DNA of 64,000 nucleotides from Ornithinimicrobium avium (GCF_003351765.1 NZ_CP031229.1:744001-808000); one strand, 5' to 3'. Shown: positions 51,617 through 60,516, counted from the first letter of the stretch. Notes: generated by a model not told the origin, from the letters alone. A program made the numbers and translations.

Positions 51617-52028
51617 GCGTGATGCTGGTGCCGGCCAACGCCTTGGAGACGGGGCAGCCGGCCTTGGCCTCCTCGGCGATCCGCTGGAAGTCCTCGGCCG
51701 AGATGCCCTCGACCTGTCCGCGCACGGTCAGGTGCACGCCGGTGATGGTCGGGCCGTCGCTGGTGTCGAAGGTCACCTCGGCCTGCGTGTCCAGCTGGGT
51801 CGGCGGGGTGCCGTTCTGGTCGAGGGCGTTGGAGAAGGCCATCGAGAAGCAGCCTGCGTGGGCCGCGCCGAGAAGCTCCTCGGGGTTGGTGGCGGCCTGG
51901 CCCTCCTCGGTGCGCGCCTTCCAGTTCAGGTCGAAGGTGCCGAGGCCCGAGCTGTCCATCCGGGTCACCCCGGAGCCCTGGAAGAGGTTGCCCTTCCACG
52001 TGGCGCTGGCTGTGCTGGTGAGTGCCAT
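51597..52028 (-). CDS. osmC: OsmC/Ohr-family organic hydroperoxide resistance protein
   Basis: The 143-residue protein has the two reactive cysteines of OsmC-type peroxidases, in AAHAGCFSMAFSNALD and KAGCPVSKAL. The N-terminus (MALTSTASATWKGNLFQGSG) also fits the OsmC subgroup. It reduces organic and fatty-acid hydroperoxides. A strong AGGAGGA lies 4 nt upstream of the ATG at 52028, showing that this start is used even though the reading frame is open without a stop back into the upstream App1-like gene. Confidence 0.92.
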   Translation of the reverse strand: MALTSTASATWKGNLFQGSGVTRMDSSGLGTFDLNWKARTEEGQAATNPEELLGAAHAGCFSMAFSNALDQNGTPPTQLDTQAEVTFDTSDGPTITGVHLTVRGQVEGISAEDFQRIAEEAKAGCPVSKALAGTSITLTAELA

Positions 52029-53288
52029 CTGATCCTCCTGTCGTCGCCGGCCGGCGGCCCCGACCGGGCTTCTTCCATCCTCGCCCATGGGTCGGGGGCC
52101 CTGACGGGCGGGGCGCCCGACCAGCTCCTCGACCGCCGCCTCGTCCACGGCGAGGTCACGCTCCAACCGTTGCCGCTCTTCCGGCTCGAGGTCGAGCGCG
52201 ACCAGCCCCTCACGGGTCGCCGCGGCGACCGCCCTCGCCTGCTCCCCGCTGACCAGCCCGAGCCGGAGCGCGTGGGCGGCGGCTCCCGCGTAGGTGTCGA
52301 AGACGTGCACCCCCTGCCGGGCCCAGTCCGCCCTCTCCTGCGCGGTCAGGTCCGTGACGTTGTGCAGCAGCGTGCCGACGACGTGCCCGGGCGCGGTCCG
52401 GTGCATCTGCGCACCCACCTGTCCGTCGGCCTGACCGCTGTCGCCGACGAAGACCATCCGGCACTCGGGGAAGAGCAGGTGGTCTCGCTCCATGTTCTGC
52501 ACCTTGCGCTCGGCGATCGCCGCCTTGGTGTGCAGGTTGAGCAGCGACCCGCCCAGCACGGCGTGCGGCGGCAGCCCCAGCACGGCCAGCCCGTTGCGGG
52601 TGTACTGCTCCACCAGCCCGCGCGGACCGCTCGGCCGTGCCGTCACGAAGGTGAGGTCGCCGGCACGACCAGGCTCCTCGGCCGCACCGTCGTCGAGCGC
52701 CTGCAGCAGCTCGACCACACCGGGGTAGACCGTCCCCCGCGGGTAGCGGTCGTCGTGGATCGCGCACCTGACGGTGTCGTCGATGTCGCACAGCACCCGC
52801 AGGTCGGACGTCGGGTCGACGCCCGCCTGGGCGGCGAAGTGCTCCAGGAGCCGTCCGCGCAGGTCCTCGTCGATGTCCTGGAAGACCAGGTGCTCGAGGT
52901 CGTGGTAGTCGCCGGTGGCGTTGAGGCGGTACTTCAGGTCGTGGAACGACGCGCCGCTGCGGGACACGAGCACGTCCACGATCGCCTCCTGGTGCGAGCG
53001 CGGCGTCGGGCCGGAGTGCAGCGCGGAGATGACGCCGGCCAGGGTCGAGGGCGAGAGCTCGTCGACGCGCTCGCGCAGCAGCAGGTCCAGCAGCTCGGTG
53101 CGGTGGTCGGGCCCCCAGGCGTGGTCGTCCACGTCGCCGACGACCTTGTCGACGTCGAGGTCGGCCAGCACCGCGTCCAGCTCGGCGTCCGGCACCTCCC
53201 GCAGGATGCGCAGCACCTCGGCCTCCGCCGGGGCGCCGGTCCGCCAGCCGGCGGTCAGGTCGACGATCTGCTGGGCTAGGGGGTCCAT
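51597..53288 (-). CDS. App1-like (DUF2183) HAD phosphatase reading in frame into OsmC
   Basis: From the ATG at 53288 (AGGAG 4 nt upstream), the N-terminal helical region (1-130) is followed by an App1/DUF2183-type HAD phosphatase: VLCDIDDTV with the DxD nucleophile, FVTARP and VFVGDSGQAD. App1-like enzymes act on phosphatidate in yeast; the bacterial role is unknown. The expected end is at about residue 420 (near 52030), but no stop codon separates this frame from osmC, giving a continuous 563-codon frame. This is either a real in-frame fusion with an internal osmC start, or a lost stop from a small indel near 52030-52130. Confidence 0.7.
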   Translation of the reverse strand: MDPLAQQIVDLTAGWRTGAPAEAEVLRILREVPDAELDAVLADLDVDKVVGDVDDHAWGPDHRTELLDLLLRERVDELSPSTLAGVISALHSGPTPRSHQEAIVDVLVSRSGASFHDLKYRLNATGDYHDLEHLVFQDIDEDLRGRLLEHFAAQAGVDPTSDLRVLCDIDDTVRCAIHDDRYPRGTVYPGVVELLQALDDGAAEEPGRAGDLTFVTARPSGPRGLVEQYTRNGLAVLGLPPHAVLGGSLLNLHTKAAIAERKVQNMERDHLLFPECRMVFVGDSGQADGQVGAQMHRTAPGHVVGTLLHNVTDLTAQERADWARQGVHVFDTYAGAAAHALRLGLVSGEQARAVAAATREGLVALDLEPEERQRLERDLAVDEAAVEELVGRPARQGPRPMGEDGRSPVGAAGRRRQEDQMALTSTASATWKGNLFQGSGVTRMDSSGLGTFDLNWKARTEEGQAATNPEELLGAAHAGCFSMAFSNALDQNGTPPTQLDTQAEVTFDTSDGPTITGVHLTVRGQVEGISAEDFQRIAEEAKAGCPVSKALAGTSITLTAELA

Positions 53289-53381
53289 GGGGCTCCTGGG
53301 GTCGGTCGGACGACGCTCGGACGAGGGTATGCCGTGCTCCCTCACCGCGCCCTGCGCGACCCTCCGGTCGCGACCCTCCGG

Positions 53382-54308
53382 TCAGCGCGCGACCAGCAGG
53401 ACGCCCGGCCGGACGACCAGGCGCGCGCCCGTCACGCCGGGCACGACGTCGCCGTCCACCTGGGCCAGGACGGGTGCGGGGGCGGTCACCTCGAGGAGTG
53501 TGCCGCTGCGGTAGCGCAGCGAGGGATGGTCCCCGGGAGCGGTCCGTCCCAGGCCGGCCCGCGCGATCCTGACCCAGTCGCGCGGTCCACGGGGCGAGAC
53601 GAGGACGACGTGGAGCAGACCGTCGTCGAGCCGTGCGCCCGGGACCACCCGCGCGCCCGCCGGCAGGCGGGCGGCGTTGACCGCCAGGACGCTCCACAGC
53701 GGGCCGGTCTCCAGCTCCTCGTCGTCGAGCCGGACGCCGAGCGCGTGCCCGGGGCTGCCGAGCCTGCCCAGCCCTGGAGCGAAGTACGCCAGCCACCGCA
53801 GCCGGGCCTTGGCCTGCGGGCGCACCGCGGCCAGGGTCGCCGCGTCGTGACCGAGCCCGGCCACGACGAGGAAGGGCAGGTGCGACGTCGTGCCGTCCGG
53901 ACTGGTGAGCACCGCCTCACCCAGGTCGGTGGGCCGGGGCTCCGCGGACACCGCGAGGCGCGCCGCCCGGCCCGGGTCGCGCAGCGGGAGCAGTGCGCTG
54001 CGGGCGAAGAGGTTCGCGGTGCCTGCCGGCACCACACCGAGCGCGGCCTCCGCACCGGCAAGGGCGCCGGCCACCTCACGCACGGTCCCGTCTCCCCCGG
54101 CGACGACGACGCGGTCGACGCCGCGGCTCACCGCACACCCGGTCTGCGGGCCGCCGGGCTCCTCGACCGTGGTCTCCAGGACGAGCGGGTCCGAGGCGTG
54201 GGCCGAGCCGCAGGCCGCACGGACGGCGCGCACGGCGTCGGCGGCCGCGCGGGAGACCGGGTTGACCACGACCGCGACCCGCGGCGGGCCTCCGTCGCGA
54301 GGCGTCAT
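53382..54308 (-). CDS. Diacylglycerol kinase-family lipid kinase
   Basis: The 308-residue protein matches the DagK/YegS-type lipid kinase family. VAVVVNPVSR opens the nucleotide-binding domain, VVVAGGDGTVREVAGAL is the GGDGT motif, and LGVVPAGTANLFARS the conserved second block. The C-terminal beta-rich domain contains VDGDVV. It phosphorylates a lipid such as diacylglycerol or a glycolipid. It is 10 nt downstream of dxs on the same strand and could be cotranscribed with it. Confidence 0.9.
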   Translation of the reverse strand: MTPRDGGPPRVAVVVNPVSRAAADAVRAVRAACGSAHASDPLVLETTVEEPGGPQTGCAVSRGVDRVVVAGGDGTVREVAGALAGAEAALGVVPAGTANLFARSALLPLRDPGRAARLAVSAEPRPTDLGEAVLTSPDGTTSHLPFLVVAGLGHDAATLAAVRPQAKARLRWLAYFAPGLGRLGSPGHALGVRLDDEELETGPLWSVLAVNAARLPAGARVVPGARLDDGLLHVVLVSPRGPRDWVRIARAGLGRTAPGDHPSLRYRSGTLLEVTAPAPVLAQVDGDVVPGVTGARLVVRPGVLLVAR

Positions 54309-54318
54309 CGGCGGCCGG

Positions 54319-56202
54319 TCAGACCAGGTGGGCGGCCAGGGAGGTCGCGACGGAGCCGGCGGTGAGACCGACCCGCTCGAGCACCTGCTCGCGCGAGCCG
54401 TGGGCCAGGAAGGAGTGCGGCAGCCCGTAGGCGTGCACGGGCACGTCGAGCCCGGCCTCGTCGAGCGCCTGGGCCACCCGGTCGGCGATCCCGCCGGTCA
54501 GGCCGTCCTCGACCACCGCGACGGCACGCGCCCCTCGCGCCAGGTCGACCAGGTCGGGGCTGACCGGCAGCACCCAGCGCGGGTCGACCACCATCACGCG
54601 ACGACCCTCCGCCCAGAGTTTGTCCGCCACCTCCAGGGCGGTCGCGGCCATCGGCCCGAGGCCCACGAGGAGCAGGTCGAAGCGGTCGTCGGGGCTCTGC
54701 GGATCCGCCGGCAGGTCCCGCAGGACGTCGACCTCGCCGAAGGTGCGGACCGCCTCGATCGGCGCGGCGACCGTGCCCTTGGGGAAGCGCAGCACGGTGG
54801 GCCCGTCCTCGACGGCCACCGCCTCGCGCAGCGCACGGGCCACCTGCTCGGCGTCGCGCGGCGCGGCCACCCGCACCCCCGGGACGAGGGCGAGCAGGCG
54901 CAGGTCCCACATGCCGTTGTGGCTGGCCCCGTCGGTGCCGGTCACCCCGGCCCGGTCGAGCATGAGGGTAACGCCCTGGCGGTGCAGCGCGCAGTCCATG
55001 AGGAGCTGGTCGAAGGCACGGTTGAGGAAGGTCGCGTAGACGCACACCACGGGGTGCAGCCCCGCGTAGGACAGTCCGGCGGCCATCGTCACCGCGTGCT
55101 GCTCGGCGATGCCCACGTCGAAGACCCGGTCGGGGAAGCGCTCGGCGAAGGGCTGCAGGCCCACCGGGATCAGCATCGAGGCGGTCAGCGCCACGATGTC
55201 GTCCCGCTCGCGCGCCAGGCGTACCAGCTCGTCGCTGGCCTCGTCGGTCCAGCTGCGGCCCGACAGCTCCAGCGGCAGCCCGGTCTCGGGGTTGATCTTG
55301 CCGACCGCGTGGAAGCGGTCCGCCTCGTCGGCGGTGGCCGGGTCGTAGCCGTGCCCCTTCTCGGTGATGGCGTGCACCAGGACCACGCCGCCGAAGTCGT
55401 GGGCGCGGCGCAGCGCGGTCTCCATCGCCTCCACGTCGTGGCCGTCGACCGGGCCGAGATACTTCAGCCCGAGGTCCTCGAACATCCCCTGCGGGCTGAC
55501 GATGTCCTTCAGGCCCTTCTTCATCCCGTGCAGCGTCTCGTAGACCTGGCGGCCCACGACCGGGGTCCGGTGGAGCTGACGCTTGCCCCAGGAGAGCACG
55601 TTCTCGTACTCGGGGGTGGCGCGCAGGGAGGCGAGGTAGTCCGCCATCCCGCCGCGGGTGGCCGCGTAGGAGCGCTCGTTGTCGTTGATCACGATGACCA
55701 GGGGCAGGTCCCGCTGCTCGGCGATGTTGTTGAGGGCCTCCCAGGCCATCCCGCCGGTGAGCGCGCCGTCGCCGATGACTGCGACGGTGTGCCGGTCGGT
55801 CTCGCCGCGCAGCTTGCGCCCGCTGGCGATGCCGATCGCCCACGACAGCGAGGTCGAGGCGTGCGAGTTCTCGATGACGTCGTGGTCGGACTCCGAGCGG
55901 CTCGGGTAGCCGGACAGGCCGCCCTCCTTGCGCAGCCCGGAGAAGTCGTGGCGGCCGGTGAGCAGCTTGTGCACGTAGCCGATGTGCCCGGTGTCGAACA
56001 GGAGCGTGTCGCGCGGGGAGTCGAAGACCCGGTGCAGCGCGATGGTCAGCTCCACCACCCCGAGGTTGGGGCCCAGGTGCCCGCCGGTGCGCGAGACCGA
56101 GTCGATGAGGTAGTCGCGGATCTCCTGGGCGAGCAGGTCGACCTGGTGCGCGGAGAGCCGCTTGAGGTCGCTCGGGCCGGTGATCGTGCGCATGAGTCCC
56201 AC
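54319..56202 (-). CDS. dxs: 1-deoxy-D-xylulose-5-phosphate synthase
   Basis: The 627-residue thiamine-diphosphate enzyme condenses pyruvate and glyceraldehyde-3-phosphate in the first step of the MEP isoprenoid route. Clear blocks are GHLGPNLGVVELTIALH, the ThDP-binding VIGDGALTGGMAWEALNN, GPVDGHDVEA, FDVGIAEQHAVTMAAGLS and RAGVTGTDGASHNGMWD. The start is set at the GTG at 56202 because AAGGA lies 7 nt before it. The ATG at 56193 lacks a nearby ribosome-binding site. A TAGACT hexamer at 56259-56264 suggests a leader of roughly 50 nt. A lipid kinase gene follows. Confidence 0.96.
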   Translation of the reverse strand: MGLMRTITGPSDLKRLSAHQVDLLAQEIRDYLIDSVSRTGGHLGPNLGVVELTIALHRVFDSPRDTLLFDTGHIGYVHKLLTGRHDFSGLRKEGGLSGYPSRSESDHDVIENSHASTSLSWAIGIASGRKLRGETDRHTVAVIGDGALTGGMAWEALNNIAEQRDLPLVIVINDNERSYAATRGGMADYLASLRATPEYENVLSWGKRQLHRTPVVGRQVYETLHGMKKGLKDIVSPQGMFEDLGLKYLGPVDGHDVEAMETALRRAHDFGGVVLVHAITEKGHGYDPATADEADRFHAVGKINPETGLPLELSGRSWTDEASDELVRLARERDDIVALTASMLIPVGLQPFAERFPDRVFDVGIAEQHAVTMAAGLSYAGLHPVVCVYATFLNRAFDQLLMDCALHRQGVTLMLDRAGVTGTDGASHNGMWDLRLLALVPGVRVAAPRDAEQVARALREAVAVEDGPTVLRFPKGTVAAPIEAVRTFGEVDVLRDLPADPQSPDDRFDLLLVGLGPMAATALEVADKLWAEGRRVMVVDPRWVLPVSPDLVDLARGARAVAVVEDGLTGGIADRVAQALDEAGLDVPVHAYGLPHSFLAHGSREQVLERVGLTAGSVATSLAAHLV

Positions 56203-56258
56203 AGGGGCGTCCTTACCTCGGCATCGTCGTCTCGACCGCGTCCGCGATGAATCTGCAC

Positions 56259-56264
56259 AGTCTA
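56259..56264 (-). promoter_or_regulatory. -10-like hexamer (TAGACT) of dxs
   Basis: On the minus strand TAGACT lies about 56 nt upstream of the GTG at 56202. Unlike many genes here, dxs would then have a real leader containing an AAGGA ribosome-binding site. Confidence 0.45.
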
Positions 56265-56293
56265 GGTCGATGCCGCTGGGGAGTCGCTGTGGC

Positions 56294-56653
56294 TCACCGC
56301 AGCGGGGCCCGCAGCCGCAGCGCCTCCAGCAGCAGACCGGCCGCGCGGTGGGCCGCCCGCAGGCGCAGCCCTTCGCGGGCGAGGGAGTCGAGCACCTCCC
56401 CCAGGCTCCCGGCGGGCAGCACCGGACCGAGGTCGGGGCGCACGTCGCGCCACGCGCCCCGCATCGCCTCGAGCTGGGCCTCCAGGTGCCTCGTCGCCAC
56501 CCACGCCAGCGCCGCCGGGTGGCGGCGCCACGCCTGGTAGGCGCGGTAGTCCGCCGGACACTGGTCCAGCAGCCAGGACACCGCCGCCTGCTCCCACCCG
56601 GGGACGCCGGCGGGGGGCACCCGGTCCGGCCAGCCAGGGGGTCCGCTCGTCAT
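56294..56653 (-). CDS. Conserved-looking hypothetical protein, 119 residues
   Basis: I recognise no family. The protein (from the ATG at 56653, MTSGPPGWPDRVPPAGVPGW) is mostly helical and soluble. It has a Trp-rich middle part (SWLLDQCPADYRAYQAWRRH) and an Arg/Leu-rich C-terminal helix region. Codon use fits the surrounding genes. TACACT ends 7 nt before the ATG, the leaderless pattern of the window, which supports both the start and the gene being real. It lies between dxs and the ABC1 kinase gene. Confidence 0.65.
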   Translation of the reverse strand: MTSGPPGWPDRVPPAGVPGWEQAAVSWLLDQCPADYRAYQAWRRHPAALAWVATRHLEAQLEAMRGAWRDVRPDLGPVLPAGSLGEVLDSLAREGLRLRAAHRAAGLLLEALRLRAPLR

Positions 56654-56660
56654 GCGAACA

Positions 56661-56666
56661 AGTGTA
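56661..56666 (-). promoter_or_regulatory. -10-like hexamer (TACACT) of the small hypothetical gene
   Basis: TACACT on the minus strand ends 7 nt before the ATG at 56653. Confidence 0.45.
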
Positions 56667-56758
56667 CGACCTTGCGCCGACATGCCCCAGCCCTCGAGAA
56701 CCTGCACCGCCGCACGGCCGCACCGCCGCTCGTGCGCCGGGACCCTCAGCCAGGTCTG

Positions 56759-58414
56759 TCAACGGGGTCTGATCCGGCGGGGCCGACCGGTCCACGCCAA
56801 GTAGGCGCTGCCGGCGGTCAGGGCCGCTCCGCCCCCGGCGACCAGCGGTCCCGCGAACCGGCCCAGGCGGTCCTTGTAGGCGACCAGCACGTTGGTGCCG
56901 CCGGTGATCATGGCCGCCACGACCAGCGCCGCCACCACCCGGTCGCCGGTGCGCTCCATCCGCTCCACGAGGGGCTCGAGCTCGCCGGCCCGGATGTTGA
57001 CGTCCACCCCGCCGGAGTCGATGCGCTCGATCAGCGTCCGCGCGTAGGCCGGCAGGTCCAGACCCAGCTCGGCGGCGGCCATCGTGGCGCTGCCCAGCCG
57101 ACCGGCCACCTGCCGGGGGCTGAGCCGCTCCTCGATCAGGCGCTGCGCGAAGGGGTAGAGGGCGTCGGTCAGGTCGAATCCCGGGTGGAGCCGGCGGCCC
57201 AGCCCGTCGGCGATGATCAGCATCCGGAAGATCTGCACGACCTCCGGCGGGAGCGCGAGACGGTGGTGGCGGACCAGCGTGAAGATCTGGTCGGCGACCG
57301 CGTCCACCTGGATGGCGGCCAGCGCCCTGCCGTCCAGCCACCCGGTCAGCCGGGCCACGTCCCTGCGCAGCCGGCTCCGGTCCAGGGCGCCGCGCGGCGG
57401 GGCGACCTGCAGGAGCGCGCTCACCAGCCCGTCGGCGTCCTGCCGGAAGAGGGAGACGATCATCCTGGCGAAGTCGCGGCGCATCGCCGGGCTGACCCGG
57501 CCCACCATGCCGAAGTCGATGACGCCGATGGTGCCGTCTTGCTCGACGAAGAGGTTGCCCGCGTGCGGGTCGGCGTGGAAGACCCCGTCCTCGAAGACCA
57601 TCCGCATCAGCACCGCGACCGCCCGGTGGGCGAGGTCGGGCCGGTCGATACCCGCCACGTCCAGGGCGGGCACGTCGTCGATCCGGATCCCGGACAGCTC
57701 CTCCATCGTCAGCACGCGCGACGTCGTGGTCGACCAGTCCACCCACGGGACGTGCACGCCCGGGTTGCCGCGGAGGTTCTCCGCGAACTCCTCGCAGGCC
57801 CGTGCCTCGGTGAGGTAGTCCAGCTCCGCGCGCAGCGACCGGGAGAACTCCTCGACCAGGCCGACGAGGTCCAGGTCGGAGAACAGCTGGGAGTTGCGGG
57901 ACAGGTGGCCGGCCAGGTTGCGCAGGATCTCCAGGTCGGTCCGAACCTGGTCGACCACGCCGGGCTTGCGCACCTTGACCACCACCGAGCGCCCGTCGTG
58001 CAGCCGCGCCCGGTGGGCCTGGCCGATCGAGGCGGTGGCCAGCGGCACCGGGTCGAACCAGGCGTAGAGCTCGTCCACGCCGGCGCCGAAGTCCTCGTGC
58101 ACCGCCGCTCGCACCGCATCGAAGGGCACCGGGACAGCGGCGTCGGTCAGCTTGGCGAACGCGGTGCAGTAGGCCTCGGGGAAGACGTCCGGCCGGGAGG
58201 AGACCAGCTGACCCAGCTTGATGAACGTGGTGCCGAGCTCCTCGAAGGTCCGGACCAGGAGCTCGGGCCGGACGTCCACGTCCGTGCCGGCGTCGACCTG
58301 GTCGGCGCGGTACGGCAGCCAGCGGGCCAGGCCTGCCTGGACGGCCGTCGCGTGCAGGCCGTACCGGGCCAGGACGCCGGTGATCTCCCGGTACCGCTGC
58401 AGGTGCCCAGCCAT
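56759..58414 (-). CDS. ABC1/UbiB-family atypical protein kinase-like protein
   Basis: The 551-residue protein has the ABC1/AarF kinase core: the FIKLGQLVSSRPDVFP motif typical of the family, ASIGQAH in the Ala-rich loop, VVVKVRKPG with the ATP-binding lysine, and HADPHAGNLF plus VIDFGMVGR as catalytic and metal motifs. The C-terminus has two membrane helices (VVAALVVAAMITGG and the final hydrophobic stretch). The family is linked to quinone or isoprenoid-lipid metabolism, so proximity to dxs is suggestive only. The ATG at 58414 has TAACGT ending 6 nt upstream. Confidence 0.93.
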   Translation of the reverse strand: MAGHLQRYREITGVLARYGLHATAVQAGLARWLPYRADQVDAGTDVDVRPELLVRTFEELGTTFIKLGQLVSSRPDVFPEAYCTAFAKLTDAAVPVPFDAVRAAVHEDFGAGVDELYAWFDPVPLATASIGQAHRARLHDGRSVVVKVRKPGVVDQVRTDLEILRNLAGHLSRNSQLFSDLDLVGLVEEFSRSLRAELDYLTEARACEEFAENLRGNPGVHVPWVDWSTTTSRVLTMEELSGIRIDDVPALDVAGIDRPDLAHRAVAVLMRMVFEDGVFHADPHAGNLFVEQDGTIGVIDFGMVGRVSPAMRRDFARMIVSLFRQDADGLVSALLQVAPPRGALDRSRLRRDVARLTGWLDGRALAAIQVDAVADQIFTLVRHHRLALPPEVVQIFRMLIIADGLGRRLHPGFDLTDALYPFAQRLIEERLSPRQVAGRLGSATMAAAELGLDLPAYARTLIERIDSGGVDVNIRAGELEPLVERMERTGDRVVAALVVAAMITGGTNVLVAYKDRLGRFAGPLVAGGGAALTAGSAYLAWTGRPRRIRPR

Positions 58415-58420
58415 GACTGC

Positions 58421-58426
58421 ACGTTA
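58421..58426 (-). promoter_or_regulatory. -10-like hexamer (TAACGT) of the ABC1 kinase gene
   Basis: On the minus strand TAACGT ends 6 nt before the ATG at 58414, predicting a leaderless transcript. Confidence 0.45.
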
Positions 58427-58488
58427 CCCGGCGCCGGTGCCGTGCCACCTGGCGGCGCGCCTCTTTTGTCCAACTGCGGGACTCATGG

Positions 58489-58507
58489 TTAGGCTTGCCT
58501 CTCCTAA
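58489..58507 (+). promoter_or_regulatory. Iron box (IdeR/DtxR operator) of the siderophore-import operon
   Basis: TTAGGCTTGCCTCTCCTAA matches the DtxR/IdeR consensus at 14 of 19 positions and keeps both outer TTAGG and CCTAA arms. It lies 16 nt before the start of the substrate-binding lipoprotein gene and so would block transcription when iron is plentiful. Confidence 0.85.
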
Positions 58508-58522
58508 CCCTGGATGGAGCAC

Positions 58523-59488
58523 ATGAGACTCACCTTTCCGCTGCTCGCCGCCTCCGGCGGGGCCGCCGCCCTGCTGCTCACCGCCTGCGCTGCCGGCTCC
58601 CCCACCACCGGCTCGGACGGGACGGGCGCGACCGTCACCGTCACCGACGCCTCCGGTGCCGAGGTCGAGGTCCCGCTCGACCCCGAGGTCGTCGTCACCA
58701 CGGACTGGAGCGTCGCCCGGACCCTCGACGGGCTCGGCGTCGAGCTCGACGGCGTGCCCGCCGCGACCGCCGGCCTGCCCGACGACATGTCCGGGCTGGC
58801 CGACGTCGCCACGGTAGGGAGCGTCCGCGAGCCCGACTTCGAGGCGATCAGCGCCCTCGAGCCCGACCTCGTCATCGTCGCCAGCCGGTCCGGCACCCCC
58901 GAGATCGTCGCGGAGATGAAGAAGATCACGCCCAACGTCGTCGACATGTCGGCGCGCTGGGAGGACCCGGCCGACCAGCTCGTCACCATCGAGGACCGCG
59001 TCGTCGACCTCGGCCGCATCTTCGGGCTCCAGGACGAGGCCCAGGCCCAGATGGACGAGGTCACCGCGGGCGTCGGGGCCGTCCGCGAGCAGGTGGTCGC
59101 GGCGGGCGACACGGCCATGTTCGTCCAGGTCTCTGGCGGCACGGTCAGCGCCTACGGCCCCGGCTCGCGCTTCGGCGTTGTCCACGAGGACTTCGGCTTC
59201 GCCGACACCGGCGCCCCGGTCGACTCGGAGAACGAGCACGGCCAGGAGATCAGCCAGGAGTTCTTCACCCAGTACGACCCGGACGTCATCTATGTCCTGG
59301 ACCGTTCCCAGGCCATCGGCGAGGAGGCCCAGTCCGCCCTCGAGGTGCTGGACAACGGCCTGGTCGACACGACCAGGGCGGCCGCCGACGGGCGGATCGT
59401 CCAGGTCGACGGCTTCTCCTGGTACATCGCCAACGCCGCCCCCGCCTCGCTGGCCCAGATGGTCGAGGACGTCCAGAAGGCCCTGTGA
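58523..59488 (+). CDS. Siderophore ABC transporter substrate-binding lipoprotein (FatB/CeuE-like)
   Basis: The 321-residue lipoprotein has a signal peptide with lipobox LLTAC (Cys at about 22) and a periplasmic-binding-protein type III fold. Landmarks are VVVTTDWSVARTLDGLG, LEPDLVIVASRSGTP and a final DVIYVLDRSQAIGEE. It would bind a ferric siderophore and deliver it to the two permeases downstream. The ATG at 58523 follows GGAG at a good distance; an ATG at 58514 would add three residues. An iron box upstream indicates control by IdeR/DtxR. The stop overlaps the next gene. Confidence 0.92.
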   Translation: MRLTFPLLAASGGAAALLLTACAAGSPTTGSDGTGATVTVTDASGAEVEVPLDPEVVVTTDWSVARTLDGLGVELDGVPAATAGLPDDMSGLADVATVGSVREPDFEAISALEPDLVIVASRSGTPEIVAEMKKITPNVVDMSARWEDPADQLVTIEDRVVDLGRIFGLQDEAQAQMDEVTAGVGAVREQVVAAGDTAMFVQVSGGTVSAYGPGSRFGVVHEDFGFADTGAPVDSENEHGQEISQEFFTQYDPDVIYVLDRSQAIGEEAQSALEVLDNGLVDTTRAAADGRIVQVDGFSWYIANAAPASLAQMVEDVQKAL

Positions 59489-60516
59489 GCAGCACGGTCG
59501 AGGCACCCTCCCGCCCCCCGGCACCCGCACCGGCCGGGGGGCGGGAGCCAGCCTCGCGGCTGCCGCTCCTGGCCGCCACCGGTGCCCTGCTCGTCGCCGC
59601 CTACCTCTCCCTGGGCATCGGCGTGGCCGACGTCGGCGTCGCTGACCTGCTCAGCCCGAGCGCCGAGCAGTGGCAGATCCTCACCGTCTCCCGCATCCCG
59701 CGCACCGCAGCGGTGCTGCTGGCCGGCGCCGCGCTCTCGGTGGCGGGCCTGATCATGCAGCGGATCACCCAGAACCGCTTCGTCTCCCCCTCCACCTCGG
59801 GGACCGTCGAGGCCGCCGTGCTCGGCATCCTCGTGGCCACCCTGCTCTTCGGCGACGCCTCGCTCCTGGTCAAGATGCTCGTCGCCATCCTCACCGCGGT
59901 GGCCGGCACCCTCGTCTTCCTGCAGCTGCTCGAGCGGATCCGCCACCAGGACCCGATCGTCGTGGCGCTCGTCGGCCTCATGTACGGCGCCGTCATCGGC
60001 GCGGTCACCACCTTCATCGCCTACCAGCGCGACCTGGTGCAGTACCTCGACATCTGGACCACCGGGTCGTTCTCGGGGATCCTCCAGGGGCGCTACGAGC
60101 CGATCTACGTCGTCCTCGCGGTGGGGGTCCTGGGCTACCTGTGGGCCGACCGCTTCACCGTCGTCGGCATGGGCCGCTCGATGGCGACCAACCTGGGCCT
60201 GCACTACCGACGGACCATGTATGTCGGTCTGGTCGTCGTCTCGGTGATGGCGGCGGTCGTGGTCGTGGTCGTGGGTGCGATCCCCTTCCTCGGCCTCATC
60301 GTGCCCAACGTCGTGACCCTGCTCCTCGGCGACAACCTGCGCCGCGTGCTCCCGGCCACCGCGCTGGCCGGTGCCGGCTTCGTGCTGCTGTGCGACGTCG
60401 TCGCACGCACCGTCCACTACCCCTACGAGCTCCCGGTCGCGACGATCGCCGGGGCGGTCGGCGCGGCGGTCTTCGTGGTGCTCATCCTGCGCGCCGGGAA
60501 GGCGTCCGGCACATGA
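59485..60516 (+). CDS. Siderophore ABC transporter permease, FecCD family (first)
   Basis: The 343-residue FecCD-type permease has about nine predicted membrane helices and the family blocks RIPRTAAVLLAGAALSVAGLI, FVSPSTSGT and GAIPFLGLIVPN. A proline-rich, soluble N-terminus (1-30) precedes the first helix. Its GTG start overlaps the lipoprotein stop (GTGA at 59485-59488) and its stop overlaps the next permease (ATGA). It forms the membrane channel with the second permease. Confidence 0.93.
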   Translation: MSSTVEAPSRPPAPAPAGGREPASRLPLLAATGALLVAAYLSLGIGVADVGVADLLSPSAEQWQILTVSRIPRTAAVLLAGAALSVAGLIMQRITQNRFVSPSTSGTVEAAVLGILVATLLFGDASLLVKMLVAILTAVAGTLVFLQLLERIRHQDPIVVALVGLMYGAVIGAVTTFIAYQRDLVQYLDIWTTGSFSGILQGRYEPIYVVLAVGVLGYLWADRFTVVGMGRSMATNLGLHYRRTMYVGLVVVSVMAAVVVVVVGAIPFLGLIVPNVVTLLLGDNLRRVLPATALAGAGFVLLCDVVARTVHYPYELPVATIAGAVGAAVFVVLILRAGKASGT

